Assembly: GCF_019426345.1 (NCBI RefSeq)
Contig: NZ_JAHLLW010000013.1
Span: 1-64,000, forward strand
Length of the DNA stretch: 64,000 nucleotides
DNA from: Marinomonas lutimaris
GTDB taxonomy: Bacteria > Pseudomonadota > Gammaproteobacteria > Pseudomonadales > Marinomonadaceae
Direction of reading: 5' to 3'
A program made the translations under genes and the position numbers. The notes below the pieces were generated by a model, which was not told where the DNA came from, did not search any database, and worked only from the letters and a program-made list of their open reading frames with translations. Positions 9,214 through 17,573 of this stretch are shown in pieces; within the stretch, counting starts at the first letter, position 1, and each line of letters opens with the position of its first letter.

Positions 9214-9657
9214 TTATTTTTTGCGAATCAGTGCTGGCCAATTGGCATCCGCTTGTTTGATATGTAAAGCAGGATCTTGATCCCACTCGCGTTTAATGTT
9301 GTCGTCATAATTTAAGTAAAGCTTGCCATCGACCACCGCCCAATCTTTCGGATCAGCAGAGGCAAAGTCGTTCTTGGCAGACACCGCCCAAGCACAATAT
9401 CCACCATATTGAGGAGCGTATTTTTCGGGCTGGGCTTTGAACATATCAAGATGTTCTTGCGAGGCAAAATACCAATCTGCGCCTTTATATTCGGTCACAT
9501 ACTTGGCGCTACCTTCGACCGGTTTTTGGTCAGTAAAATAAGCAACCGTGTCATAACCACTGAGGGCTTTATTACTAAAATAACTGGTGTAAATTTCATC
9601 TTGCGCAAGCGCCAGACTGCTCATAAACAAGGCTAAAAACATCACTAAGCGTGTCAT
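9214..9657 (-). CDS. Exported YHS-domain protein
   Basis: I place the start at 9657, where AGGAG stands at proper distance and the product begins with a signal peptide (MTRLVMFLALFMSSLALAQ). A longer frame reaches 9723 but would spoil the signal sequence. The mature protein carries a YHS-type metal-binding domain: GYDTVAYF, then KGADWYFASQEHLDMF and YGGYCAWAVS. Related proteins are often named YHS (seleno)protein because some carry selenocysteine at the YGGYC position; here it is cysteine. Likely periplasmic. Tightly linked to NRDE (19 bases) and DoxX (25 bases) genes. Confidence 0.83.
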   Translation of the reverse strand: MTRLVMFLALFMSSLALAQDEIYTSYFSNKALSGYDTVAYFTDQKPVEGSAKYVTEYKGADWYFASQEHLDMFKAQPEKYAPQYGGYCAWAVSAKNDFASADPKDWAVVDGKLYLNYDDNIKREWDQDPALHIKQADANWPALIRKK

Positions 9658-9676
9658 ATCAACTCCTAATATTTGA

Positions 9677-10447
9677 TTAAAGGGAAATACCAAAAAGGGG
9701 AACCATTTCTTGAAAACGATCATTTTGAAAGCGATTGTCTTGAAAATGATAGGTCTGTGCTGCCAAGGCTTGCGGCGTTAAATGCGAGCAAGGCGATCCG
9801 GCCACATAGCTCATTTGAAGATTATCTTTTGCGGCCTGAATGCGAGTGAAACTCACGGTCTGTGCATCTTCTCTGTGCATACAAACCGACAAGTGAGGAT
9901 GTTCTGGATAATGCTGAGAATGGAATACCAGCAAATCATCCGAAGTCTTGATTGACAGTTCGTCATATATGGATTGTCGATAAGCGACCGCGCTTTCTAA
10001 TGCCACCGCAGACGAAAAATGCGGTGATATGGCATAAGTAACAGAGACCTTTTCGCCATCCCATTGAAACTCTCGGACCTTGTCATGGCCCAGTTCAAAG
10101 GCTAACAAGGTAAAAGGCGCGAATTGTTGAAGGTCCAGCTGAGCAAACTGCCATTCAACTTGGGCTACAGTCGCTTCACTGGATAAACGCTTTAATAATT
10201 GCCCACGGCTTGTCAGCTCGCCTGATGGTGTTTTACCTTGATAATTATTTAGCAAACACAAGGACAAACCCTGCTCGTTTAAGCTGATCCAGCTACCTTT
10301 GCCGACTGGATCAATCGGCATCAACACCTGAGTCCCCTGCTCTATAAAGGACTGAGGCGACAAAGCTGGCGCACGTGTTTTTTGCTCGTCGCGATTGAAA
10401 TACAATTGATAACCTGACTCATCAATCCACCAAGAAACCGAACACAT
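9677..10447 (-). CDS. NRDE-family protein (TANGO2-like)
   Basis: A 256-residue cytoplasmic protein starting MCSVSWWIDESGYQLYFNRDE, which contains the N-terminal Cys2 and NRDE signature of the family that includes eukaryotic TANGO2. TANGO2/HRG-9 proteins have been implicated in haem trafficking, and the N-terminal Cys resembles an Ntn-hydrolase nucleophile. The bacterial function is not established. GAGGT precedes the ATG. It starts 2 bases after the DinB-like gene, indicating translational coupling. Confidence 0.83.
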   Translation of the reverse strand: MCSVSWWIDESGYQLYFNRDEQKTRAPALSPQSFIEQGTQVLMPIDPVGKGSWISLNEQGLSLCLLNNYQGKTPSGELTSRGQLLKRLSSEATVAQVEWQFAQLDLQQFAPFTLLAFELGHDKVREFQWDGEKVSVTYAISPHFSSAVALESAVAYRQSIYDELSIKTSDDLLVFHSQHYPEHPHLSVCMHREDAQTVSFTRIQAAKDNLQMSYVAGSPCSHLTPQALAAQTYHFQDNRFQNDRFQEMVPLFGISL

Positions 10448-10449
10448 AA

Positions 10450-11004
10450 TTATTGACCTCGCAAAAAAGTAGCTGTGGCTGGCGCAATACCAAAGTCATC
10501 ATCCATTGGCTTATTCATTAAATTTGCTGCGACTTTTACCATGGCAAAATGATGATTGGCGTGCAGGGCTGCAAAGGTAATCTCTCGCTCTAAGGTCGAC
10601 GACATAAGGCAGGCTTGGGTATGCGAGACAGAAACTTCCGTCAAAACATTCACGCTTTTCTTGAGCTTTTTTTCCGATAATCCTGTTAGCCAGTTTGTCA
10701 GCTCGTCGATTTCAGCCAAAGCAACAGAGCGTGATGCTTCCACCGCGTGACCACGACGACGTTGGTTGTAATCAATCACAATACCCGCTCGATATATGGC
10801 ATTAAAAACATCCAACCAATGACGAAAATGCTCTCCGATAGAACTGTTAATATAAGGTTTCATCGATGCTTGATAGCCTTCGTCATCTAGCATCTGCAAA
10901 CAGCGAGAAGCCTGAGAGAAAGCCTCAAGACAGCCTTGTACCGTTGGAGCATAAGTCGATGGCTGCAGCGTGCTCACTTCTCTCTTTTTTAATACTGATT
11001 GCAT
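10450..11004 (-). CDS. DinB-like four-helix protein
   Basis: Start chosen at the ATG at 11004, behind GGAAGGAA; the frame extends five codons upstream only through a TTG. The 184-residue product has the DinB/YfiT layout: SSIGEHFRHWLDVF near residue 55 supplies the first histidine, and ALHANHHFAMVKV near residue 150 supplies the paired histidines, a plausible metal triad. Family members include metal-dependent thiol transferases and many proteins of unknown role. Coupled to the NRDE gene, so a shared thiol or metal function is possible but unproven. Confidence 0.72.
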   Translation of the reverse strand: MQSVLKKREVSTLQPSTYAPTVQGCLEAFSQASRCLQMLDDEGYQASMKPYINSSIGEHFRHWLDVFNAIYRAGIVIDYNQRRRGHAVEASRSVALAEIDELTNWLTGLSEKKLKKSVNVLTEVSVSHTQACLMSSTLEREITFAALHANHHFAMVKVAANLMNKPMDDDFGIAPATATFLRGQ

Positions 11005-11063
11005 ATTCTTTCCTTCCAAAAAACGGTTCTTAACTAAAATTTTTAACTCACTTAAAGCTTGGT

Positions 11064-12197
11064 TTAATCAGTGCTGGGATAATGCTGAATCAGAGCTTTT
11101 TCTTCTCGCCACGCTTTCAATAAAGCTCGAAGGGTCGGCGATTTAAAACCGCGCTTTTTCTGCAAAGCACCAATCTCGAATAAGATTCGGTACTGTTTTA
11201 GAAGGGTGCTAAAAATCTCGGATAACTTGGTATTTCGGTCCCAAATATGGGTCGCTTCACTACTGGCTCCATTCATTTCCAAAATGGAAAAATTCTCGCC
11301 TGCCATAAAGGATTCGATATCTGCAAACTTGATGTCTAAGCGGCCGTAGTAGTAGCCACCAACGTCTTTTAAGATCTCATCCAATTTGTACGTTAACGCT
11401 TGCGTGATGTATTGATTTCCATTGCGAAAAATCGAACCGCGACTGTGACTGCCAGCAAACGCAAGAGGATATTCTTCGCCTTCTGCGGGCACCCAATCCA
11501 GTTTTTGTATGTGACGCGGGAAGTACAAGTGGGTTAACTGACCCGAACGCGGACAACGCTCAATAAGCTGTCTCAAACTATGCGTGCCGTCACCAACCAC
11601 ACTTGGCGTGTATTTCAAGGTAATGGAAATAATCTCGCCCAGCTCTTGCCCTGGATAACGCACGTAAAACACACCAGCTTCCGCTTGATATGGTGCTTTA
11701 CGCTGAAGTAGGAATCTCGCAGATAGAGGGAAGCCTTGGATGTAATCATGAAGTTGCGCTTTGGATTTCAGTAATTTAACCCCAACTCCGCGACAGCCTA
11801 GATCTGGCTTAGCAACAATCGGAAATGACAACTGAGCAGCGTCCATGGCTTGCAGTGCCTCTTGCAACTGAATAGAAACCGTCTCTTGGCTTTTCGTCAG
11901 CGTAATAAAAGGTTCAATCCATTGTTTTGCAACTGGGCCAGCCAAATTCAGAATATCGGTTTTAGACTCCCCTACCATGCCGCTAAGCTTGATGCTTGGA
12001 TTGGCGATTAATGGTAAGCAAACATCCCCGTGACGCAAACCAAGTAACACACTCTGCGCCACAACAGGCGCATAAAAGAACCAGCTCGGCATGAATTCAT
12101 AAGGCGAAATGCTCGCCTCTTTTTCTACATGGAGCAGCGGCATTCCTGCATTAATTTTATTCGGTGCAATGAACTGCCCCTCTACCATGGCACTCAT
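11064..12197 (-). CDS. ATP-grasp family ligase
   Basis: A 377-residue protein with ATP-grasp features: a lysine-glycine loop (FPIVAKPDLGCRGVGV near 125-140), GDGTHSLRQLIE near 205, and the Mg-binding end RLDIKFAD with FSILEMNGASSEATHIWD near 285-320. Members join a carboxylate to an amine, thiol or hydroxyl group through an acyl phosphate. The substrate cannot be read from sequence; D-Ala-D-Ala-ligase-like and RimK-like enzymes are the nearest groups. Its ATG overlaps the DedA stop (ATGA, 12194-12197). The DinB gene begins 59 bases downstream, the largest gap in this unit. Confidence 0.78.
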   Translation of the reverse strand: MSAMVEGQFIAPNKINAGMPLLHVEKEASISPYEFMPSWFFYAPVVAQSVLLGLRHGDVCLPLIANPSIKLSGMVGESKTDILNLAGPVAKQWIEPFITLTKSQETVSIQLQEALQAMDAAQLSFPIVAKPDLGCRGVGVKLLKSKAQLHDYIQGFPLSARFLLQRKAPYQAEAGVFYVRYPGQELGEIISITLKYTPSVVGDGTHSLRQLIERCPRSGQLTHLYFPRHIQKLDWVPAEGEEYPLAFAGSHSRGSIFRNGNQYITQALTYKLDEILKDVGGYYYGRLDIKFADIESFMAGENFSILEMNGASSEATHIWDRNTKLSEIFSTLLKQYRILFEIGALQKKRGFKSPTLRALLKAWREEKALIQHYPSTD

Positions 12198-12820
12198 GAC
12201 ATACCTCGCGTAAACGATTTATTAAGAAAACGATTCATTAAAAACAACAGGGCAAAAGCAAGAGGAATAAGCACCCACTTCAGCTCTGAAACCTGCATAA
12301 AAACACTGCTACCTAACTGATAAATAAGCGTGAACACCACCAGCGTCCAAATAGACGTGGCGAGCAGAACGGCGCTAAAAAAGACGGGTAACGGGATGAC
12401 AAGAAAACCACTCAAGGTAAAACCAATGGTTCTTAAACCGGGAATAAAACGAATCAAAAAGAGGTTCAAAAAAGCACGCTGAGTCAGTTTTTGTCTCACG
12501 ACTTTAAAAGAGGAATTGGTTAAGGCTCGATAGCGTAGCCATCTTACTTTTCGAGAAAATCGCCCCAAAACGTACAGCCCCAAATCCCCCGTCGCGATAC
12601 CAATAAAAATAGACATTAAAGCCAGTGATGAAGGTAAATCGCCGTGAGCAGACAAAGTCGCGGCCGTCGCGATAGCGAGGTCTTCAAGTAAATAAGACAA
12701 AAGCACAATGCCAACACACAACAAAGTCAGCGACGTTGTTCCCGATGTTAGCCATGCTTGTAATTCTGCAATCAAGGTAAACCACCTACCCATGTCATCT
12801 AAAAACTTGGAAAGCTCCAA
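12194..12820 (-). CDS. DedA/SNARE-associated (VTT) family membrane protein
   Basis: A 208-residue inner-membrane protein with the VTT-domain motif FLIRFIPGLRTIGFTLSGF around residues 120-138 and about four to five helices. DedA proteins include undecaprenyl-phosphate and phospholipid flippases that keep membrane lipids recycling. First gene of the olsF-containing unit, with a 4-base overlap into the ATP-grasp gene. The start is uncertain: TTG at 12820 or ATG at 12793, neither with a strong ribosome-binding site. Confidence 0.83.
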   Translation of the reverse strand: MELSKFLDDMGRWFTLIAELQAWLTSGTTSLTLLCVGIVLLSYLLEDLAIATAATLSAHGDLPSSLALMSIFIGIATGDLGLYVLGRFSRKVRWLRYRALTNSSFKVVRQKLTQRAFLNLFLIRFIPGLRTIGFTLSGFLVIPLPVFFSAVLLATSIWTLVVFTLIYQLGSSVFMQVSELKWVLIPLAFALLFLMNRFLNKSFTRGMS

Positions 12821-12958
12821 GCACCATTATTTTGTTTCTGGAGGTTAGACGTGGGCAGTAATAAGTTTCTTACAGCACTAGTTAAAAAAAATTAAAATAA
12901 AGAAATGGAGTTAGTTAGAAGGGATCAAAAAGGAAAAGTACAATAAACGAGCAGGGAT

Positions 12959-13162
12959 TTAACGATACAGAGAGTCGTGTTTCTGTTTGCGCATTGAGCA
13001 GTTAGCCAAAATATCCAGCTTTTGACTCTGAGTTGATTTTTGCCAGTCCATAATTTCGGTTATGGTTCGATAACAGCCCACACAAACATCGTCACCATCA
13101 AGACAGCAATGCCGAATGCAGGGACTTTCTATTGTTTGATCGGTTTGATTATTCACTGACAT
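12959..13162 (-). CDS. DUF1289 protein
   Basis: A 67-residue protein with the DUF1289 signature SPCIRHCCLDGDDVCVGCYR followed by T-E-I-x-x-W. Four cysteines are spaced as a probable metal-binding site. The family is widespread and small, without an established function. Separated from the DedA operon by about 140 bases and 30 bases downstream of arfB on the same strand, so it is probably expressed with arfB. Confidence 0.85.
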   Translation of the reverse strand: MSVNNQTDQTIESPCIRHCCLDGDDVCVGCYRTITEIMDWQKSTQSQKLDILANCSMRKQKHDSLYR

Positions 13163-13192
13163 GTTTAAGCCTATATTTATCTGAAACCAATT

Positions 13193-13606
13193 TTAATCCC
13201 AATTACTACGACGCAAACTTTTAATTTGGCCTTTTTGCTTTTTCTGATCAATGCGTTTTTTCTGCGAAGAACGTGTTGGTTTGGTCGGTCTACGCGCTTT
13301 TTGCACACGTACCGCTTCAAGAATCAGCTCTTTAAGTCTTGCCAGTGCATCTTCTCGGTTTAACTCTTGAGTACGATGTTGCTGAGCTTTAAGCACAATA
13401 TCACCGTCTTTGGTAAGACGAGAATCACTTAATGCGAGTAAGCGTTCTTTATAAAATTCAGGCAAGGAAGAGTTGGCAACATTAAACCTAAGATGAATAG
13501 CAGAAGAGACTTTATTCACGTTTTGACCGCCAGCGCCTTGCGCTCGGATAGCGGTGAGTTCAATTTCGTGGTCTGGGATCGCCACGGCGAGAGTAATTTG
13601 CAGCAT
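13193..13606 (-). CDS. arfB: ArfB (YaeJ), peptidyl-tRNA hydrolase for ribosome rescue
   Basis: Releases nascent chains from ribosomes stalled without a stop codon. The 137 residues contain the GGQ motif at 26-28 within [25 protein letters not shown] sequence, then a release-factor-like fold. The basic C-terminal tail ([19 protein letters not shown]) is the helix that enters the empty mRNA channel. Length fits the family (about 140) and is far shorter than RF1/RF2. Divergent from the HIS6-like gene across a 139-base gap that should hold both promoters. Confidence 0.93.
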   Translation of the reverse strand: MLQITLAVAIPDHEIELTAIRAQGAGGQNVNKVSSAIHLRFNVANSSLPEFYKERLLALSDSRLTKDGDIVLKAQQHRTQELNREDALARLKELILEAVRVQKARRPTKPTRSSQKKRIDQKKQKGQIKSLRRSNWD

Positions 13607-13745
13607 GATGATTGCTTTATGTATCTTTCTATTTAATGGGCGACGATTATAACAGGCTTAAGAAGTGTTTGCTTTGGTGCATCGTTTCTAAGTACATTAT
13701 CGGTTACAATCGCCGTCTTGTTTTCAACCTAATAGGAGTTTTTTT

Positions 13746-14507
13746 GTGACCCAGTTCCGTCCTTGTATCGATCTACACCAAGGCAAGGTTAAACAAATTG
13801 TTGGTGGCAGTCTGAATGACAAAGGCGCCACAGAGAACTTTATCAGTGAATACAATGCAGAGCATTATGCCAATATGTACCGTGAACACGGTCTTGTTGG
13901 AGGTCATGTTATTGCTTTAGGTAAAGGCAACCAAGAGGAAGCGTTAAGTGCTCTGCGTGCTTATCCTGATGGTTTACAATTTGGCGGCGGCGTCAACAAT
14001 AACAATGCAGCAAGCTATTTAACGGCTGGCGCATCTCACGTTATTGTCACTTCTTATTTATTTGAAAATGGTGAGTTTTCTTGGGACCGCTTAGATAAAA
14101 TCAAACGCGAAACAGGAACCGATCGTTTAGTATTGGACTTAAGCTGTCGCCGTACCAAAGACGGTTGGTACATTGCCACCGATCGCTGGCAAACCATTAC
14201 TTCAACACAAGTGAACCAAGAAAATCTAATTGAATTGGCTAACCATTGTGATGAATTTCTTATTCATGCTGCAGACGTTGAAGGCTTACAAGCCGGTATT
14301 GACGAAGAATTGGTTCAATTACTCGGTCAAGGTTGTCCTGTTGCCGTTACCTATGCGGGTGGTGCTCGCTCTCTAGCTGACCTTAAACGTGTCCATGAAT
14401 TGTCTAATGGCATGGTAGATTTAACTATTGGCAGTGCATTGGATATTTTTGGTGGCCAAGGCGTAACTTTAGATGAATGTATCTTATGGAACCAATCTCA
14501 AAAATAA
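13746..14507 (+). CDS. hisA: Eukaryotic-type (HIS6-like) ProFAR isomerase
   Basis: Predicted to isomerise 5'-ProFAR to PRFAR, the fourth step of histidine synthesis, on a TIM barrel. The sequence follows yeast His6 rather than bacterial HisA: CIDLHQGKVKQIVGG at the first strand (catalytic Asp9), LQFGGGVN, HVIVTSYLF, LVLDLSCRRTKDGW, FLIHAADVEGLQAGID and VDLTIGSALDIFGG. Length 253. GTG start with TAGGAG eight bases before. It stands alone between arfB and a lipoprotein gene, with no other his gene in the window, and is followed by a hairpin. It may be an extra or replacement enzyme acquired separately from the his operon. Confidence 0.85.
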   Translation: MTQFRPCIDLHQGKVKQIVGGSLNDKGATENFISEYNAEHYANMYREHGLVGGHVIALGKGNQEEALSALRAYPDGLQFGGGVNNNNAASYLTAGASHVIVTSYLFENGEFSWDRLDKIKRETGTDRLVLDLSCRRTKDGWYIATDRWQTITSTQVNQENLIELANHCDEFLIHAADVEGLQAGIDEELVQLLGQGCPVAVTYAGGARSLADLKRVHELSNGMVDLTIGSALDIFGGQGVTLDECILWNQSQK

Positions 14508-14513
14508 TCTAAC

Positions 14514-14544
14514 GTTAGAGACAAGCCTTTGACTTGTCTCTAAC
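14514..14544 (+). terminator. Hairpin after the HIS6-like gene
   Basis: A perfect 12-bp stem GTTAGAGACAAG (14514-14525) with CTTGTCTCTAAC (14533-14544), 7-base loop, starting 7 bases past the stop. The following run is only weakly T-rich (ATCTTCC), so termination may be partial. Confidence 0.6.
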
Positions 14545-14706
14545 ATCTTCCGTTGTGAGTTAACGCCTAAAATTTCAACAAAGAGTCTACTTACACATTC
14601 TTTAATGAAATACTCCCGCTAGTTGTGGCCACTTCAGCTCGACATACAATCCGTCATACCGCATACTTGGTGACTTATTTTTCGCTTCTAGTCTCAGGAT
14701 TATTAA

Positions 14707-15495
14707 ATGCCTACATTTCGTTCTGGCCTTTTACTTGCAGTACTTTTACTTAGTGCTTGCTCGATGCCAATTTTACAAGATCCCCAACAAACCAAAACAG
14801 AGAAGCCTATTACTCAAAACAAGGCAACCACAGAGCAAACTAAGACACCAAAAGACTCTGTTGATGAAATCGTTAATACTGTCGTCAAAAATGATTCAGC
14901 TAATAAAACTGACGCTGTCGATAAAACAGATGATCGTAATTTAGCCGAACAACTTGAGACACAAAAGAAACTCGCTAATGCCAACTTTACTGAGCTTCAA
15001 AACCGCGTTGGTAATGCACCTGAGCTACCACGAATTTTAGCCACGAAGCAGTTAAGCGCAAAAGAAATCGACTCTGCTATTCAACAATTACGTTCATACA
15101 TAAGTAAAACAAATAGCGCTCTTGCGTCGCTAAATGCACGCGTTGATGACAGAGAAAAGATGGCAATAAGCGGCGATTTGATTCAAATATTCTTATCAGA
15201 CACAACAGTGACTCATAACACTACAACATTTAAAGCCCAACCGCTGGTTGGTCAGTGGGTTCGTGGTGAAAGTCGAGTCATTCGCTTAAAAGATAATATT
15301 TTGTTTGAAAATCCGAAATCAGAAGATTTGCATATTACGTTTTCGGAATCATACCAACTTGTTGTGAATGGCGAAGTTATCTCAACGGTTAATCCAAATA
15401 AAGAGAAAAACAACGCCAGCTTTAATGTCTCAACATACAGCACAAAAGGTACAATTGTTGGTAAATTAGATTATCGAGTGGTTAACAATAAATAA
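14707..15495 (+). CDS. Putative outer-membrane lipoprotein, unknown function
   Basis: A 262-residue protein with a lipoprotein signal peptide ending in lipobox LLSAC (Cys18). Ser19 does not signal inner-membrane retention. A low-complexity K/T/D/N-rich linker (residues ~25-80) is followed by a helical stretch (about 80-145) and a probable beta-rich C-terminal domain. I do not recognise the family. AGGA precedes the ATG. It is bounded by its own hairpin terminator and by the upstream hairpin, so it looks monocistronic. Confidence 0.7.
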   Translation: MPTFRSGLLLAVLLLSACSMPILQDPQQTKTEKPITQNKATTEQTKTPKDSVDEIVNTVVKNDSANKTDAVDKTDDRNLAEQLETQKKLANANFTELQNRVGNAPELPRILATKQLSAKEIDSAIQQLRSYISKTNSALASLNARVDDREKMAISGDLIQIFLSDTTVTHNTTTFKAQPLVGQWVRGESRVIRLKDNILFENPKSEDLHITFSESYQLVVNGEVISTVNPNKEKNNASFNVSTYSTKGTIVGKLDYRVVNNK

Positions 15496-15509
15496 TCTAG
15501 TTATTCTTA

Positions 15510-15551
15510 ATAAACAAAAAAAGAGCTAATATTAGCTCTTTTTTTGTTTAT
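15510..15551. terminator. 42-bp perfect palindrome, bidirectional terminator
   Basis: Bases 15510-15530 are the exact reverse complement of 15531-15551. The core AAAAAAAGAGCTAAT/ATTAGCTCTTTTTTT gives a GC-centred stem with a T-run on both strands. It serves the lipoprotein gene on the plus strand and the hypothetical gene on the minus strand, whose TAA (15550-15548) lies inside it. Confidence 0.8.
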
Positions 15552-16021
15552 GCACTCATTAGCTTAGCCGCTTTTCGGCGTTTCTGTGCATTATCTAATA
15601 CCACCTGAATGCAGGCTAAATAATCCACAACCATATTAGCAAACAGCTTGTCATCTAACTTTCTAACTAATTTACCAATACGTTTTATCACTTGCCAATT
15701 AACCGACATAACACGACTTGGAGCATGCCTATCCGCCGCATTAAGGGCAGATAAATAAGCGGTTGCGACATAACCTGGCTCAGGATTCATCGTCCCTGTA
15801 TCTTCAGGCAAGGTCCCCACGCTATGCAGCAGTCTCTCTGCAAGGCGCCGATACAAAGACGACACCTTTTTAAATACATGTCTATCCAAAGTATTACCTA
15901 CTCGCCCACATAATGCTGAATTGGCAAAAAATCCGTCAAAACACATCGAAAGCATGTCACACAAAATGCGAGTGTCCGCATTAGGGTAAGGCATCTTTTC
16001 TGAGTAATGGCCATCAAGCAT
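15548..16021 (-). CDS. Conserved-looking hypothetical protein, 157 residues
   Basis: Convincing as a gene: an AAAGGAGA Shine-Dalgarno five bases from the ATG and a terminator at its end. The soluble product is basic at its C-terminus (QKRRKAAKLMSA) and mostly helical in appearance, with no signal peptide or membrane segment. I recognise no family. It diverges from the enhancer-binding regulator at 16175, so it may be regulated with or by it, but nothing in the sequence proves that. Confidence 0.65.
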   Translation of the reverse strand: MLDGHYSEKMPYPNADTRILCDMLSMCFDGFFANSALCGRVGNTLDRHVFKKVSSLYRRLAERLLHSVGTLPEDTGTMNPEPGYVATAYLSALNAADRHAPSRVMSVNWQVIKRIGKLVRKLDDKLFANMVVDYLACIQVVLDNAQKRRKAAKLMSA

Positions 16022-16174
16022 TTTTATCTCCTTTCAAAAAAGGGTGAGCTTTGTGCAAATAAGGATGATTAAAGCCGTGTTTACTGAAAATTTACCAGTA
16101 TTAACTATCACCGGATTCAACCCTATGATTTTATTGCCACATAAATTCTTTAAGATTTTTTAAGGGTAATGACA

Positions 16175-17524
16175 ATGTCTTCACCAAAGCTATTCATGCA
16201 TATTCAAGATCCATTATTAGCTTCAAACCTGCTGTCTTTAAATGGCGTTAGACAATATGAGTTAAACATTAGCCATCAAGATGAGAATTGGCTAGATCAA
16301 CTGTCTATTGCTAAATGCGATGTTGCTCTTATCGAAGTCAATTCATTACACGATGTTGCCTTAAAAGAACTTATTAACAGCCCTGTTTTATATCAAACAG
16401 AATTTTTATTCTTCAGCAAAGGCAAACCTGATCCAATATTAGATCGCCTAATGCATAAAGGAGCTGGATTTCACTATCGAGCGCCTTATAACTTAAAACT
16501 GATTGAGTCTTCGTTAGAAGAAGTTTTTTGTGAACTAAACCGCTCTCACGAAGACATATCTACCCAAACCAGCTATTTAGATCAATTTGGGTTATTAGTT
16601 GGTTCATCAGCTGCCATGCATTCGCTTTACCGCACCATTCGAAAAGTGGCGGCAACCAAAGCCAATGCTTTCATCATGGGTGAAAGCGGCACAGGTAAAG
16701 AACTTATTGCCAATACCCTACATGTATTTAGCCAACGAGCTGAAGGCCCATTTGTCGCAATTAACTGTGGCGCACTTAGCCCTGAACTGATCGACAGCGA
16801 ATTATTCGGTCATGTTAAAGGCGCATTTACCGGAGCACATAAAGATCATCAAGGCGTTTTCGAACAAGCCGAAGGTGGCACACTCTTTTTAGATGAAGTC
16901 ACCGAAATGCCTTATGAGCATCAGGTAAAACTTTTAAGAGTGCTCGAGAGCGGTGAATACAAACCCGTCGGCGCTCAACAAGTAAAAATGGCTAACGTAC
17001 GAATTGTTGCAGCAACTAACCGTACTCTAAGCGATGCAATCCGTGATGAAGTCTTCCGCGAAGATCTTTATTTTCGCTTAGCTCAATTCCCTATCATGGT
17101 TCCCAAATTAAGAGACCGTGAAGGTGATGCATGTGGCCTTGCCCAACATTTTTTGGCTTACCGCAACGCACAAGATGGTCAGCACAAACAATTTTCAACA
17201 CAAAGCCTAGAAAAAATTAATAACTACATCTGGCCTGGTAATGTACGCGAGTTAAAACATGCTATAGAGCGAGCTTATATTTTGGCTGACCACACCATCC
17301 ATCCTGAACATCTCATTACCAATGACCTTGGCGACCAAACTAAAGCGGATAAAACGTCAGGTATTCCTATGGGTATGCGCCTAGATGACATAGAAAAAAT
17401 CGCCATACTAAAAACACTGAAAAACAATGATGGCAACAAAACAGATACAGCCAATCAACTTGGTATCAGTATAAAAACGCTATATAACAAACTCGATAAA
17501 TACGAACATACCGATTTTTTATAA
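16175..17524 (+). CDS. NtrC-type sigma-54 enhancer-binding regulator with degenerate receiver
   Basis: Three domains: a receiver-like N-terminus (1-120), an AAA+ sigma-54 activation domain (~140-370) with Walker A GESGTGKE at 169-176, GAFTGA at 216-221 and Walker B GGTLFLDE at 234-241, and a Fis-type HTH (NKTDTANQLGISIKTLYNKL) at the end. The receiver has Glu54 (VALIEVNS) where a phosphorylatable Asp is expected and lacks the usual acidic pair, so phosphorylation is unlikely. Two ATGs compete (16169, 16175); AAGGG is only two bases before the first, so I chose the second. No histidine kinase gene is adjacent. FleQ- and VpsR-type regulators share such receivers. Confidence 0.9.
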   Translation: MSSPKLFMHIQDPLLASNLLSLNGVRQYELNISHQDENWLDQLSIAKCDVALIEVNSLHDVALKELINSPVLYQTEFLFFSKGKPDPILDRLMHKGAGFHYRAPYNLKLIESSLEEVFCELNRSHEDISTQTSYLDQFGLLVGSSAAMHSLYRTIRKVAATKANAFIMGESGTGKELIANTLHVFSQRAEGPFVAINCGALSPELIDSELFGHVKGAFTGAHKDHQGVFEQAEGGTLFLDEVTEMPYEHQVKLLRVLESGEYKPVGAQQVKMANVRIVAATNRTLSDAIRDEVFREDLYFRLAQFPIMVPKLRDREGDACGLAQHFLAYRNAQDGQHKQFSTQSLEKINNYIWPGNVRELKHAIERAYILADHTIHPEHLITNDLGDQTKADKTSGIPMGMRLDDIEKIAILKTLKNNDGNKTDTANQLGISIKTLYNKLDKYEHTDFL

Positions 17525-17534
17525 CAGAACGTTA

Positions 17535-17565
17535 GAAAAAAGGCCGATTAACTCGGCCTTTTTTC
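17535..17565. terminator. Bidirectional intrinsic terminator
   Basis: A 13-bp perfect stem GAAAAAAGGCCGA (17535-17547) with TCGGCCTTTTTTC (17553-17565) and loop TTAAC. T-runs occur on both strands. It serves the regulator gene ending at 17524 and the convergent lipoprotein gene ending at 17574. Confidence 0.87.
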
Positions 17566-17573
17566 TATTCATT

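Noticed and set aside
9658-9723. N-terminal extension of the YHS protein to 9723
   Set aside because: It would place 22 residues before a clean signal peptide that has its own AGGAG; it also overlaps the NRDE gene.
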